Assembly (NCBI GenBank): GCA_963281255.1
Contig: OY725489.1
Span: 4,340,001-4,404,000 of the forward strand
DNA from: Aphrocallistes beatrix
Taxonomy: Eukaryota > Porifera > Hexactinellida > Sceptrulophora > Aphrocallistidae
DNA: 64,000 bases
Reading direction: 5' to 3'
Under the pieces are notes generated by a model. That model did not search any database, had not been told where the DNA came from, and saw only the letters and a program-made list of their open reading frames with translations. Position numbers and translations under genes: made by a program. Position 1 is the stretch's first letter, and every line of letters begins with the position of its first letter. Shown here in pieces: positions 42,851 through 54,272 of this stretch.

Positions 42851-43299
42851 TATATCGAGTCGAAAAGATGATTATTCTATTATTGGGTTAAAAAATATTA
42901 TACGCATCCCTTGCCTTACGCCAAGAAGTGTACAGTACCATCAAAGTTGCTTTCCTACAATCTAAATTGAATTGGGTTATGATTCCATAGATATGAGGAC
43001 TAATACTTGGCAACTTGAAAATTAGTATCCTGGTAACAATCCATAGTTAATTGTAATTAGAAATTGTGTGCGTTTGAAAGAGAGAATTCTTATAATGGAA
43101 TAATTCTTATAATGGATGCAGTGCATTATTATATGCACTGTTGATATATCATTTCAATAATAAAATATGGATCACACGGACGCCCTACACGGTCCTTCCT
43201 GAAAAGGCAGCTCCTATAATACAAGCTTTCTTTAAAAATACCAAAAATTTAACTATTTATTAAAAATAATAGAAACGAGCGTGTACGATTGATGTGAAT
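42851..43299. other. Non-coding stretch
   Basis: No supported gene. A small palindrome tgcattattatatgcact lies near 43130. Confidence 0.4.
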
Positions 43300-44673
43300 T
43301 TAAAGGTGGTGTTTCCTTCCAGAACTAACTTTAAAAGTTTTCATTATTTTCTCCTAAAATTTTGTGGAAACAGTTCTCGAAGAGTTATCTGCAAAAATAC
43401 ACTTTTCGGAAGCTCAAGAAGCAAGAAAAGTTTTTTTCCAAAATCACCTAATTTATAGTGGACATTCAAGGAAATTTCAATTGCTTATGTCTCTTTTATT
43501 CAATTATTATTGCACGAAATGGTTGAATAAAGAAAATAATAGGAATATAATTTTCAATTTTAACCCAATTAAATTTTTCTATCCAATTTAGTTGCTACAA
43601 AATTTAGAAGCAGAATTTCGTAAGGAAAAATAATTTAACATTTTTCTGAAGTAGAATATCGAAAATCTATCTCTATCATTTTGTTCCACGTGACAAGATC
43701 TTTCCAAAAGCGTTGAGTTTTTTACTCTACGACGTTTGTAACTAAAGATTCCTCCGTTGTAAAATTGATATTTTAAAAGTTGGCCTTTCGTATAATTGCT
43801 AACTTTTGACTTTTTCAACCGATTCATTTAATTTTTTCAGTGCAGATTTGAATCGCAGAGTTATCTGCAAAACTGCATTAATAATTGAAATAATGCAACA
43901 GATAAAAATTTTACAATGAAAAAATATGAAACAATATTCTTACAATCTTTTAGAAACTTTTCAAATTCATTCATAAATCGATAATCTAACTAATGAACAG
44001 AGATTTTTGAAATTTTGAAAATTGTTAAAAATTCACACCAAACACCCGAGGTATTTTATTTTTAGTAATGTTGACACTATTTTTTTTATAATTCTCTTTT
44101 TAGTTCTAATATCAAAATTCTGTCTGTTCATTATGTTCTACTCTTTGAGATCTATCAGAAACCGTTGAGTTTTCGTCCCTAGGTTGAATTTTCAAAAAGT
44201 TATCAACTTTATAATTGCTGAAAAAAAAGTCCCAGAAAATAGGTTTTAAAAAATATTTATATATGCCCCTCAATATCCATCCGTATATAACTGCTTTAGA
44301 TTATTAAATAGCATACAAATATCCATATTCGACAACTTATAGCTGTACTAAACTTCAAAATATGGCATATGGAAAATTTTTACCGTCAAAAGTGTGAATA
44401 AGTGGTCATTGATGGCTAGGCCCCCAAAAATAGCCACATACAATAGTGTCCGCCGGAATCAAAGATCAATAACTTTTTTTAACCGTGTCAAATCATTATT
44501 TGAATCCTCAATTCGTGTTCCTCATTGAATTTCCAGCAATTTGATATGTATATTGACCATAGTTAGAGAATCTTTTGGATGTCCGTGCATAGCAACGGTC
44601 AGGAAATTTTTCACATTCCTGGTCGTTGCTAGGGACCCGCAGTAAAAAAATTTCTCCGAATGTGTCCAATATA

Positions 44674-45974
44674 CAGGGTGACCCATAAATACTGTTACCA
44701 AATATTATCTAACCATATTCAATATCTACTGTGTTTATAGTCGTCAATTTAAAATACGATTACTAGTGTACATCTATTGAACTGATTTAGATCATTTTAG
44801 CGTTGTTTTACAGAATTTTTTAAAAAATGCCCATGCTGTCCAGAAGAGCTGCTATAATTAGATTATTTGAGTCTGGAAAGACGAGACCAGAAATCGAACA
44901 TTTGCTCAGGGAAGGCAAAATGTTTATATCTCGCACCCTGAAACGTTACGCCGAAACAGGGGGCATTGCTGATAAACAACGCCCTGGACGGCAACGTACT
45001 GTAAGGACTGCTGCTATGCGGAAGAATGTGATACGCCGGATTAAGCGAAATCCCGCCAGGAGTATGCGGAAACTAGCTAAACAAATGAACACCAGCAGAG
45101 AATCATTGAGACGCCTCGTTCATAACGATCTAGGAATGAAGTCTTATAAATTACACAAGCACCAGCTTCTCACAGCCCAGACAAAGCAGAAGAGGTTGGA
45201 AAGATCTAAGGCGATGCTTTTACGGTTCACCGGTGGACTGCATCATCAAATCGTCTTTTCGGATGAAAAATTATTCACTGTTGAACAGTCCCTGAATCAA
45301 CAAAACCATAGGATTCTAGCAACTAGTAAAGACTCATTACCCCAGGAACAGTTTCATGTTTATAGAACCCAAAAACCAATGTCAGTGATGGTTTGGGCTG
45401 GGGTAACCTCGACAAGTCGGACACCTTTAGTTTTCGTCCCCCAAGGCGTCAAAATAAATCAGTCCGTATATCGTAATGATATTCTTGAGAAGGTTTTGAA
45501 GCCTTGGGCACGGAAACATTTCAAAAAAGACATGTGGATATTCCAGCAAGATTCCGCACCAGCTCACAGGGCAACGGCCACTCAAGAGTGGTGTAAGGCT
45601 AATTTTCCAGGTCTAATTTCATCGGAACAGTGGCCACCATGTTCGCCAGATTTGAACCCACTTGACTTCTCCATATGGTCTATTTTGGAGGACAGGGTAA
45701 ACTGCCAAAAATACCAAAATCTGGCAGATCTGAAAAGAGCCCTAACGCGAGAGTGGGAGAAAATACCTCAGGAACACATACGGTCCAGCGTAGAGTCCTT
45801 TCTTGTCAGACTACAGATGTGTGTTCAGGCTAAGGGTGGTATTTTCGAGTAATGATACTGTAATTGTGTACTTACCTATATTGTTGTAAATTACCAGAAC
45901 TTTCGAAGCTAGTTGAAATGAAGTATTGAAGTTAGAGTTTACGATGTGGGTAACAGTATTTATGGGTCACCCTG
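44674..45974 (+). mobile_element. Tc1/mariner DD37D (maT-like) transposon, intact, 1301 bp
   Basis: 26-bp terminal inverted repeats starting CAGGGTGACCCATAAATACT are exact. TA lies on both sides (44672-44673 and 45975-45976). The other T2 copies show the joined target (gtcaatatatatatcaaatt). It inserted inside the right arm of the T2-b hairpin. The gene, the ends and the target duplication are all intact. Confidence 0.94.
44827..45852 (+). CDS. DD37D Tc1/mariner transposase, intact
   Basis: A 341-residue cut-and-paste transposase. Residues 1-110 carry two helix-turn-helix units (LFESGKTRPEIEHLLREGK and RSMRKLAKQMNTSRESLRR) linked by a basic GRQRT hinge. Catalytic residues are D146 (VFSDEKLFTVE), D242 (FQQDSAPAHRA) and D280 (SPDLNPLDFSIWS). 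There are 37 residues between the last two, giving DD37D, the triad of the maT group. The C-terminus is QAKGGIFE. The start ATG at 44827 follows aaaa, and a second ATG three codons later is an alternative. No stops or shifts, so this copy could be active. A relic of a relative is at 50662-51359. Confidence 0.94.
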   Translation: MPMLSRRAAIIRLFESGKTRPEIEHLLREGKMFISRTLKRYAETGGIADKQRPGRQRTVRTAAMRKNVIRRIKRNPARSMRKLAKQMNTSRESLRRLVHNDLGMKSYKLHKHQLLTAQTKQKRLERSKAMLLRFTGGLHHQIVFSDEKLFTVEQSLNQQNHRILATSKDSLPQEQFHVYRTQKPMSVMVWAGVTSTSRTPLVFVPQGVKINQSVYRNDILEKVLKPWARKHFKKDMWIFQQDSAPAHRATATQEWCKANFPGLISSEQWPPCSPDLNPLDFSIWSILEDRVNCQKYQNLADLKRALTREWEKIPQEHIRSSVESFLVRLQMCVQAKGGIFE

Positions 45975-46254
45975 TATATATCAAATTGTTGGAAATTTAA
46001 TGCTGATCATGAATTTAGCATCAAAATTATGATCTGACATTGTTTAAAGAAGTTATTGATATGATACAAAAATGTGTCCTTCTTTGGGCGACACCAGGTG
46101 GTTCAAGTGGCTCTAAGTGGAAAAATATTGGCTTTGAAATTCTGAAATCGAAATTGAGGTTTAGAACCCCTTTAGGTCTCTAAAAATGGTTAAAAAGGTC
46201 TTTTGGTTGATTTTTGATTAAAAACAATATTCCCATAGGAAAGGCCAACCTTAA

Positions 46255-46372
46255 GTGCTAAAAACAAGCTACCAAGCATTTTTCTTTGGAAAGGCTTGAT
46301 ATCTATTAGTTTTTACTGTGTCCTAGTATTAAAAAACATCCAAACATCCTAAACAATAACTTATAGTAGTAC
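46255..46372 (-). mobile_element. Fragment of another T2 copy (T2-d)
   Basis: gtgctaaaaacaagctacca through acaataacttatagtagtac matches the complement of 24945-24828 in T2-a. It starts at the TTAA after T2-b and stops at the TTAA before T1-B. T2-b and T1-B both appear to have inserted at TTAA sites native to this copy. The left continuation beyond T2-b is not convincingly recognisable. Confidence 0.6.
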
Positions 46373-46376
46373 TTAA

Positions 46377-49300
46377 GGATACCGCCCGTGAAAAATCCAT
46401 AGGTTTGGCTTACAGCATATATCAAGAATAGAGATATATGAGATGTTAAGCGTGGGCAGGTAGTGCAATTTAAAAATATTGAGACATGCCAAACAGTGTT
46501 TGCAAAGTCGTTTTTTTTACGTTTTTCCCTAGCACATCTTAAGGATACCGCCCTTGAAAAATCTTGCCTGGCGTAAAAAAAAACTGCAAAATGTTTTATT
46601 GCTAATTTCATTGTATTACTGATCGGTCTACCATCTGATAGCACTATTTAGACGGCTTTTTTTTAATTATTTGCGAAATAACCCCCTAAAGTTTAGCGTT
46701 AATAAAAGTTGAAAAATTATTAGAGGATTTTAACTCATTTACCAATTAGTTTTTAACTTATTTGATATTTTTTTAATGATATGAACCTTAACATTGTTTT
46801 AGCACCTTTGGAGATTATAAAACACAAAGATTTAAAAGAATGGGCAAATAAAATCCAAACAAAATAGCTCTATAAGGGAGTTCATTTATATAATCCACGG
46901 GAAATCGCAAGTTTGATCTCAGATATTTAGCGATCACTGGGTCAGAAATAAAATTCTGATCGTTTCAAAAAAAAATTTGTTCGGATCCGACCATTTGTTC
47001 TTGAGATATCGCATATTATAGGTAAAGTTCGGCCATAATATCCTTCTAAAGTCCCGAAAGAGGCTGATGTCATATCTTAAAAACTATTGTAGATATACAA
47101 TATATTATATCCTTAAATAAAAGGATATATGCGAAAATATATAGGTTCCTCGACCATTCCTTTGTCAAAAAATAAATAATTCTCGACTTATCATTGATTT
47201 AATTGTAATACAAATTCTATGGAGAACTTTGAATCTATTAGAAAATGGCGAATCTAATCATTAAATATGTGTCCAAATTTAGCTATTATGCTAAATAGTG
47301 AATACAATTGCCGTTAATAATATGTACAGAAAAATTGGAGAACTTTTGATAATTATTTTGAAAGTTCTGGCCTTGGACCTCGTAGATTCGGTCAAAAACC
47401 CCCATTTAGGGTTCAAAAAGAGAAATCTCTCTATCTTTGTAAATACATGTCCAAATTCTTAGTTCTCACTTCCTAATATACTTTTTATGAGTGCACATAT
47501 ATGATTCTTTGATAATAATTGCACTACACCCTATGGAATGTTAAGTTTTATATTTTTGTCATATGATGACGTAGCATTTTTCGAAAATCTTAACTTCGAA
47601 ACTAAAAGTCGTAGACTTTCGCTCTAACTTCCTAATATACTTTTTGGAAGCTTTTTATTCATTCTAAACTGATAGATTATACTTCGCAGTGCCAAGAATA
47701 TGAAATATTATCTACAATTATCTCAAAATATTCGGAGTTAGAGGCCTCAAGGAAATTTGTGGATTTTCAGGGTACTTTTGCTATTTTTAGTAAATATTTG
47801 GTTTTAATATACCTAAATCAGCAGTATGGATGCGAATAAATGTCTGTGGATACTTATGTGCATTATTAATAACTCATTTTACATTCTTCTTAACACCTAA
47901 ACTTAAAATCTCTATATCTCGGGACTTTAAAATTTCAAAATTTACCATCTCTTTACAGAATTATTTCTCAAATTTGGTTTGAGATAGAAGTTTGAAAATT
48001 TCAAGAGTTGTTTCATATCATTAGGCGATGAACGTAGGACCACCATTTTTTGGATATATTCTAACTCGGTGATTTTATTCTTGATTTCCCCCAAAAAACA
48101 GACATTTTTGGCCCTTTTTTTTCGGATACCGATAAAATTTACAATATTTGTCATTTTAACTTTCTTCTGGTCCTATGAAGTTGCAAATATGGTAGACTAT
48201 CTATGATTCGATTTTGGAAGCGTTTGATTCCTTGGTATGTCCTAAACAATTCATTGAGTGCCTAAATCTCTACCATTAAGATGTGCTAGCGGAAAATTGA
48301 AAAAACAGACTTTGAGACACTGTATCTCAAAATCTAGAAATGAGAATCAAAAACGGTTTGGAATGTGCCAGTATTTCTTGATGGAGATACCTCCCCACGC
48401 TTAACATCTCTTATAGCTCTACTTTCATCGTATGCTGTAATGCAAATCATATGTTTTTTCGAGGGCGGTATCCTTAATGGTAAGCCCTCCTCCACTCTGT
48501 GATTTTTTTGAAACACATGTTTGGATCAAATGCTTCGAAAATTTATTCATATATAGTCTATAAAATTTGCAATTGCATAGAACCAAAAGAAAGTTAAAAT
48601 AACCAAAATTGTTAATTTTATAGGGGTTTGAAAAAATATTGCCAAAAAACGGCGAAAAAAGCCCGATTTTCTTTGGAAATCAGCAATAAAATCACAAATT
48701 TATAAGATATCGAAAATCGAGTGGTCCTACGCTCATCGCTTAATGATATGGAACAACTCCCGAAATTTTCAAACCTCTATCTCAAAGCAATTTTTGAGTT
48801 AAAATTTTTGAAAGACGGTCAATTTTGGAATTTTAAAGTCCCGAGATATAGGGATTTGAAGTTTTGATGTTAAGAACGATGTAAAATGAGCTATTAATGC
48901 TAAATAAATGCATTCATGGGCATTTAATCGCATGTATACTATTGAATTAGATGTATTCCAACAGATTTTGGTGAAAATAGCAAAATTATACACAACATTC
49001 ACAAATAACCTTGAGGCCTCTAACCCCGAATATTTTGAACCAATTTGGGAATATAATTCATATTCCTAGCACTACAAAGTATAATTCATCGGTTTAGAAT
49101 GAATAAAGAGCTTCTAAAAAGTATATTAGGAAGTTAGAGCGAGAGTCTACGACTTTTAGTTTACAAGTTAGGATTTTCGAAAAATGCTACGTCATCACGT
49201 GATAAAAATTTAAAACTTAGCATTCCATTCCATTCCATGTAGTACACTTATTATTTAAGAATCAGAAATATACCGTCTTGAAAAGTATATTAGGAATTGA

Positions 49301-49727
49301 GAGCTAAGAATTTGGGTGTATATTTCCCGAGATATGGAGGAATCTGTTTTTGGACCATAAATGGGGGGCTTTGACCGAATTTTGGAGATAAATGATTTGA
49401 ACTTCCAAAATAATCATGTTGAGTGCTTCAAAATTTCAGTATACATTGCTAGGAACTATTGCATTGTTTTTTGAGTATAATAGCTACTTTTGAGAACTTA
49501 TTTCATGACAAGATTCGCCATTTTCTAATATATTCAAAGTTCTCCATAGAATTTGTATTACAATAAAATCGATGATTAGTCAAGAAATATTTACTTTTTG
49601 ACAAAGAGATGTTTGAGGAACCTATATATTATCATATATATCCTTTCATTTAAGATTATAATATATTATATATCTTCAATAGTTTTTAAGCATTGACATC
49701 GAGCACTTTTGGGGCCATAGAGAGGGT
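46377..49727 (-). mobile_element. T1-B, TTAA element interrupted by T1-C, right end truncated
   Basis: Starts GGATACCGCCCGTGAAAAAT after TTAA (46373-46376) and runs opposite to T1-A. It is interrupted at 46542 by T1-C and resumes at 48478 (tggtaagccctcctccactc). It stays closely similar to the complement of T1-A down to about position 20885, then ends abruptly near 49727. The remaining 480 bp and the second end are missing. No reading frame. Confidence 0.82.
46543..48473 (+). mobile_element. T1-C, 1931-bp TTAA element inserted in T1-B
   Basis: The ends are GGATACCGCCCTTGAAAAAT and the inverse of GGATACCGCCCTCGAAAAA. TTAA flanks both sides (46539-46542 and 48474-48477). T1-A has the uninterrupted target ccaTTAAgatgtgctaggg at about 22116-22134. 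T1-C is more diverged from T1-A than T1-B is. Non-coding. Confidence 0.87.
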
Positions 49728-50660
49728 TGAAATGGGTCTACGAAGCTGCAGTCTCCATTCAATTGTAATTTGCTGACCTTACTGTTGCAATATTGTGCTT
49801 GTGCTAAATCTTAGAAAGGTCAATTGTAGTCTCGGATGTTCTTTAATGTTAGATAGTGTGCGTGCAATTAGAAGGTTGTATCGATTGAAAATAGACCGGG
49901 TATTCCGTTACACCTATAGTTCCTGGCAGATGTTGAAACTTTACCTTTTCATGGATTTTCGGCTCTTTCCCTTTTTTTCGTTCATACGGATCTGTTTAAT
50001 CAAGGGCTATTGGTACTAGATCAAGCTGAGGAGATCCTGGATCCGAGGTAGAATGACATTTACTTGGATCTGAAGGCTTCGACCGATCCAGTTTGACGAT
50101 AGTAAGCGGTGGTCCTTTTCAGGTCATCTTCCAATTTTACGTGGCATTCTTCAATACCTAAAACTATATACCCTTTAATCCCTTGTGTTTAAAAAGATAT
50201 CTGGCTAGCTCCCAGGACACAGGCATGCACAATAAGACTGACTACGTATAATTAGCCATAGGCGTAGAGTTTCCATATTTTCCCAAAAAGTAGGGGATCC
50301 AATGATCCACATCCTCGCCATCAGCCCCGCGATAAAGCAATATAATTTTATTGATACTCCTTGTATTTGTTAATTTTAAAAATACACAACTCACAATTAA
50401 ATTCTAGTGGCAGTGGGGGCCTGGGTGTGCTGTGTCGGTGTCTCATGCTACGGCTCCGTCTCCTGTTACGGCCCCAACAGGACAGCTAAATAGGTTACAT
50501 AATATGCATATGACGGGAAAATCATATAATAATGGGCATTTTTTGTAAATTGTTTTTTAATATGATTTTAGCATAGTTTCTATTCAATATGTGAAACTTG
50601 ATATGCACAGAATAATAGGGAATGATTGCATTGCTCAGCTAAGGGAAATGATTGCTGTAT
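49728..50660. other. Non-coding stretch
   Basis: No supported gene. The words agatagtgtgcgtgcaatta (near 49853) and their inverse near 34478 hint at another low-copy repeat. A GC-richer patch is at 50405-50480. Confidence 0.4.
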
Positions 50661-50661
50661 A

Positions 50662-51359
50662 CAGGGTGGGGAATAAGTTCTGTCCCATAGATAAACAGTA
50701 ATAACTTACCCAAAAGATGTTCTATTGATTTGAAATTTTACTCTTATCTATGTAGTAAAGACTATATAATATCGTTTTATTAATACCTATTCAATATAAC
50801 CGCCTTTCTGTTTCACTACCTCCCTCAGACGTTTAGGAACGGCTTCAACAGCGGCACGAAGGACTTCTTGCGGAATTTTCGCCCATTCTCTCTTCAAGCA
50901 CTTTTTTATCCCATCAATACTGTTGTGGGAGTTAACACAAGCCTTTGACTGTAATATGGACCAAATGGAAAAGTCCAAAGGATTGAGGTCCGGACTGGAT
51001 GGGGGCCATTCCAATTTGGAGATAAAAAACCTGGAATTTCGTTATGTAGCCATTCTTGGGTGACTTTAGCAGTATGAGCAGTTGCACCGTCTTGCTGGAA
51101 GATAAAGGGCTTGTTGTTAAACATAGTCCTGCTAAGATCTTTGACAACGGACTTTAAGATAAGCTCTTGGTAGGTCGTTGCGTTAATTTTCACTCCAGAG
51201 GGGACAACTACTAGTGGTGTCCGACCTACAGCGGAGATATCTGCCCATACCATGACTGACAGGTTTTTGAACGCGGTCGATGTATTATAAGTGGTTCGGT
51301 ATAGTAGAAAGGGATCTGGACTATACTAAGCTAAACTTAAGCAAAAACTAAGTATTTGC
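50662..51359 (-). pseudogene. DD37D (maT-like) transposon relic
   Basis: The left end CAGGGTGGGGAATAAGTTCT follows TA (50660-50661). On the minus strand the second half of a transposase is readable: YRTTYNTSTAFKNLSVMVW, FQQDGATAHTAKVTQEW, a frameshift near 51010, then WPPSSPDLNPLDFSIWSILQ, ending KQKGGYIE. The third catalytic residue is D in a DD37D arrangement. The N-terminal half is absent. The relic stops at TTAA (51360-51363), where the piggyBac end begins, so piggyBac probably inserted into it. Confidence 0.85.
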
Positions 51360-51550
51360 TTAACCCGTGGATGACATAGTGTTATTTTCCACGTGGTTGC
51401 CAAAGTGGGGTCAATAAAAACCCCAAATTCAAAATGGAATAATTGGCATAATATAGGGAATATTGGAAAAAGGAGAACATATAATGCATACAAATTAGAT
51501 ATTCTATCGAGTTGACAATCTAAAAGAACATTTGAATCGGGAACCAAAAG

Positions 51551-51835
51551 ACCCCACTATGTCGTTTGAGGAAAAGGCTCACTGGGGTATCAAAATACCC
51601 CACTATGTCGTTTGTGCAATAAGTTCACTGGGGTATCAAAAGACCCCACTATGTCGTTTGTGCAATAAGTTCACTGGGGTACCAAAATACCCCACTATGT
51701 CGTTTGTGCAATAAGTTAACTGGGGTATCAAAAGACCCCACTATGTCGTTTGTGCAATAAGTTAACTGGGCTATCAAAAGACCCCACTATGTCGTTTGTG
51801 CAATAAGTTCACTGGGGGTATCAAAAGATCCACAT
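51551..51835. repeat. Six 46-bp tandem repeats next to the piggyBac end
   Basis: The unit is ccccactatgtcgtttgtgc followed by aataagttcactggggtatc and aaaaga. Units start near 51551, 51597, 51643, 51689, 51735 and 51781. The first is the most different (gaggaaaaggctc). The complement of each unit contains GACATAGTGGGGT, resembling GACATAGTG just inside the terminal repeat at 51364. The units are therefore candidate subterminal transposase-binding repeats. Confidence 0.85.
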
Positions 51836-52160
51836 GTCGTTTATGCACGAAGTGTTCGTCCAAGCCGCGAAGCGCAAGCAAGCGAAGCGCCTTGTTATTT
51901 AAGAACAGTGATCAAAGTATTATTGTCAAATTTTGTACCAGTCTGGTAAAGCGACAAGATTAACTATTAATGCATGAATTATCAATGCAATCTACATGTT
52001 TATAGTGTTAAGTAGAAGAAAATAAATAGTATTCGTTATGTAGTAATTTTCAAATTCTAAAAAACGAGAATACAATGTTAAAATTAATAGATAATTTATA
52101 AAAATATAACGAATAAATGGAAGAAAAGAATAAAAGTACTCAATGGTGGCATACTTTTAT

Positions 52161-53840
52161 TCACTTAAGAGAGACTAGATCTTCACACTGTAAGCATACC
52201 GGCGAGTTCTTTGAATGATTCTGGCACACTAAAGTATCGCACATGAAGCAACATCTTTTACTTTTTTATCCTTTGATCTTTTACAGAAAAAACATCTCCC
52301 CCTAGGTAAATCTTTTCGCTTGTACATCGAAGTATTCTATTGCTAAATCTGAGGAACTATGTACTGGAATTGGAATTACAGGAGTTGTTAGGTCAGAATG
52401 AATCCCAGTCCCAGACTCAGATTGAATAGATTGAGGGGTTTCATATATTGGTAAACCAATATCTTCTGACCGAGATTCAGGAGGCACTTCTTGTGTAGGG
52501 GTAGGTGTACAAAGCTGAGCTACATGGGGAAGAATACTACCTGAGCCAGATACAACCAATTGCGAATCACCTACTCTATCTAATAAGGATATCGTATGCA
52601 AATACGAATCCTCGCATAATTTTATCATGAAGTCCATTGATAGTTTCACGTCCCTATGGAGATATCTATAGTCAGGGGATGACTTTCTGCGTTTGATGAG
52701 AGGAGTGACGAGTTGGTGTCCCAATTGATAGAGGAATTCTTTTCGATTCTTTTGCTTAACTAATGGTGAATTAGGATACTTTAGCTGATAAATGACCCAC
52801 GCTGCATGAATGGCAAATGCAATTAAGTCAGAGAATATGACGCATGGCCATCGTCTGGTCGAACGGCAAGGTCTAAATGCGGTTATTTGTTGATCTACAG
52901 AGTCAACCCCGGACTTTTGTTTATTATAATCTTGTATAACTTTACTTGGTTTTATTTTAATATCATCTGCTGTTTCAGTAGTGTGATGAAAATTTGATAA
53001 TAAAAGGACATATAGATTTTTCTTCCTGATATAAGAAATCATTGTATTTCCCTTATACGAAATAAATTTGGATGAAAATTCAGGAATTCCCTTTACGATT
53101 TTCATGATTTTTGGAATCTCTTTCCTATTTGATCTCATTGTTCTAAAATATAGAATTTTCTTTTTCTGCAAATAATCTCTGACTTAGAGGTAAAGAGGTG
53201 AAATAGTTGTCTCCAACCAATATTTGTCCTGGGCGAAGATTTTCTGCCAATCGACAAACCAAATCTTCAGTTTTATTAGAAAACCGTGCTTTACCTAAGT
53301 AAACTTCAATAACTAATGGATAATATGTTTTCGAGTCGGCTATAATCCACAACTTTAACCCGTATTTCCCAGGCTTGGATGGGATATTGGCGAAACGAAC
53401 ACATTCCACGATAACGAGCAAGAAGTTCGTCGATTGTTAAGAACGTACCAGGTGAATAATATTTGAAAAGTGATGATTTTACACTTTCAAAAACCCAACG
53501 AATTGGAGCCAGTTTATCAGTTTTCAGCCTCTCCATTCGAGTGCTGTAATCGTCAAATCGTAGGTATCGAGAAAAACTTTTTAAACGTTCCCTTGGCATT
53601 GTAGCTTTGAATATTGTGCGTGATTTATTCGGGTCCTCCGAGTATAACTCGTTGATTGGTTCCTTGTTAGCCCGAAACACCCCAGTAAGAATAAGAAGCC
53701 CCAAATACGCATCTAATTCCATCAAAGAAAATGTATTTAAGTGTGATTTATTTCCAACAGCGGTAGCAGGGTTTTCACTCAAAATATCATTTAACTTCTT
53801 GTTGGTCATATCCAGGATATGTTGGCACAGCTCTTTATGA
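52161..53840 (-). pseudogene. piggyBac transposase (PGBD family), frameshifted
   Basis: Minus strand. The N-terminal part (53840-53420) includes LMELDAYLGLLILTGVFR and FDDYSTRMERLKTDKLAPI. The first catalytic aspartate is in FLTIDELLARYRG. A frameshift at about 53420 leads to KPGKYGLKLWIIADSKT and the second aspartate in LVGDNYFTSLPLSQ. Another shift near 53165 leads to the part with VIQDYNKQKSGVDSVDQQ, carrying the third aspartate. The C-terminal zinc finger follows after a further shift at about 52320, with CFFCKRSK, CDTLVCQNHS and CLQCEDL, ending at 52161. At least four frame changes exclude function. The order of domains is otherwise complete. Confidence 0.9.
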
Positions 53841-53860
53841 AAAACAACTTGAAAATATCT

Positions 53861-54270
53861 ATACCAAGGATAAAAAGGATAGAGTTAAAACATATTCCGA
53901 CAGGAAACATACAGAGCCGCTCCCAGGAATAAATACTGGGGGTATGCAGCCGAAGCGAGCCAAAAAAGGTGTTTGGGGCTTTGCCACCCAGCGATTTTTT
54001 GGAAATATTGTGACAAAATGATCGATATATATAAATATGCCGAATGATATCTGAAATTTGCCCACTGTGCAAAAATTTGAGGTACGGCCCTTGTAGGGGT
54101 TCATTAGGGGGCGCACCCTCAAATTTGGGGGAATGCGAAACTGCCGACTGTTAAAAAAGTGGGATGGGAGGGGCTGTCACCACCCCCACACCCCTCCATA
54201 GGACAGATCCTGGCAACAGACAGTTAAAATACAAATGAATCTAAATAGTACTGTTGTATGACGGTTCAAC
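53861..54270. other. Unclassified sequence, GC-rich blocks
   Basis: Contains caaaaaaggtgtttggggct, tagggggcgcaccctcaaat and gggatgggaggggctgtcac. This is unlike the AT-rich surroundings and is probably a non-autonomous element, but neither ends nor duplications could be fixed. Confidence 0.35.
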
Positions 54271-54272
54271 TA

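Larger units (their letters stand above)
43304..46250 (-). mobile_element. T2-b, TTAA element containing a DD37D transposon
   Basis: Inverse orientation to T2-a. The left end AGGTGGTGTTTCCTTCCAGA at 43304 has TTAA before it (43300-43303). The right end tcccataggaaaggccaacc stops at 46250, followed by TTAA. The element is about 1.65 kb without the 1301-bp Tc1-type insertion, longer and more diverged than T2-a, with a distinct middle (43850-44260). It keeps the central hairpin, split by the insertion. Confidence 0.78.
51364..53860 (-). mobile_element. piggyBac-like element, degenerate, right end not found
   Basis: A CCC-starting end (CCCGTGGATGACATAGTG) follows TTAA at 51360-51363, as expected for piggyBac. 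Inside lie six 46-bp tandem repeats (51551-51835), a GC-rich word related to the Helitron-like ends (aagccgcgaagcgcaagcaa at 51851) and the transposase gene on the minus strand. No matching CCC end was found on the right. Sequence unrelated to the element starts at about 53860. Confidence 0.65.

Noticed and set aside
46306-46644. 112-codon minus-strand frame spanning a T2 fragment, T1-B and T1-C
   Set aside because: It crosses three transposon junctions, so its continuity is accidental.
51551-51835. CRISPR-like appearance of regularly spaced repeats
   Set aside because: The units are contiguous 46-bp tandem repeats with no unique spacers, in a eukaryotic transposon.
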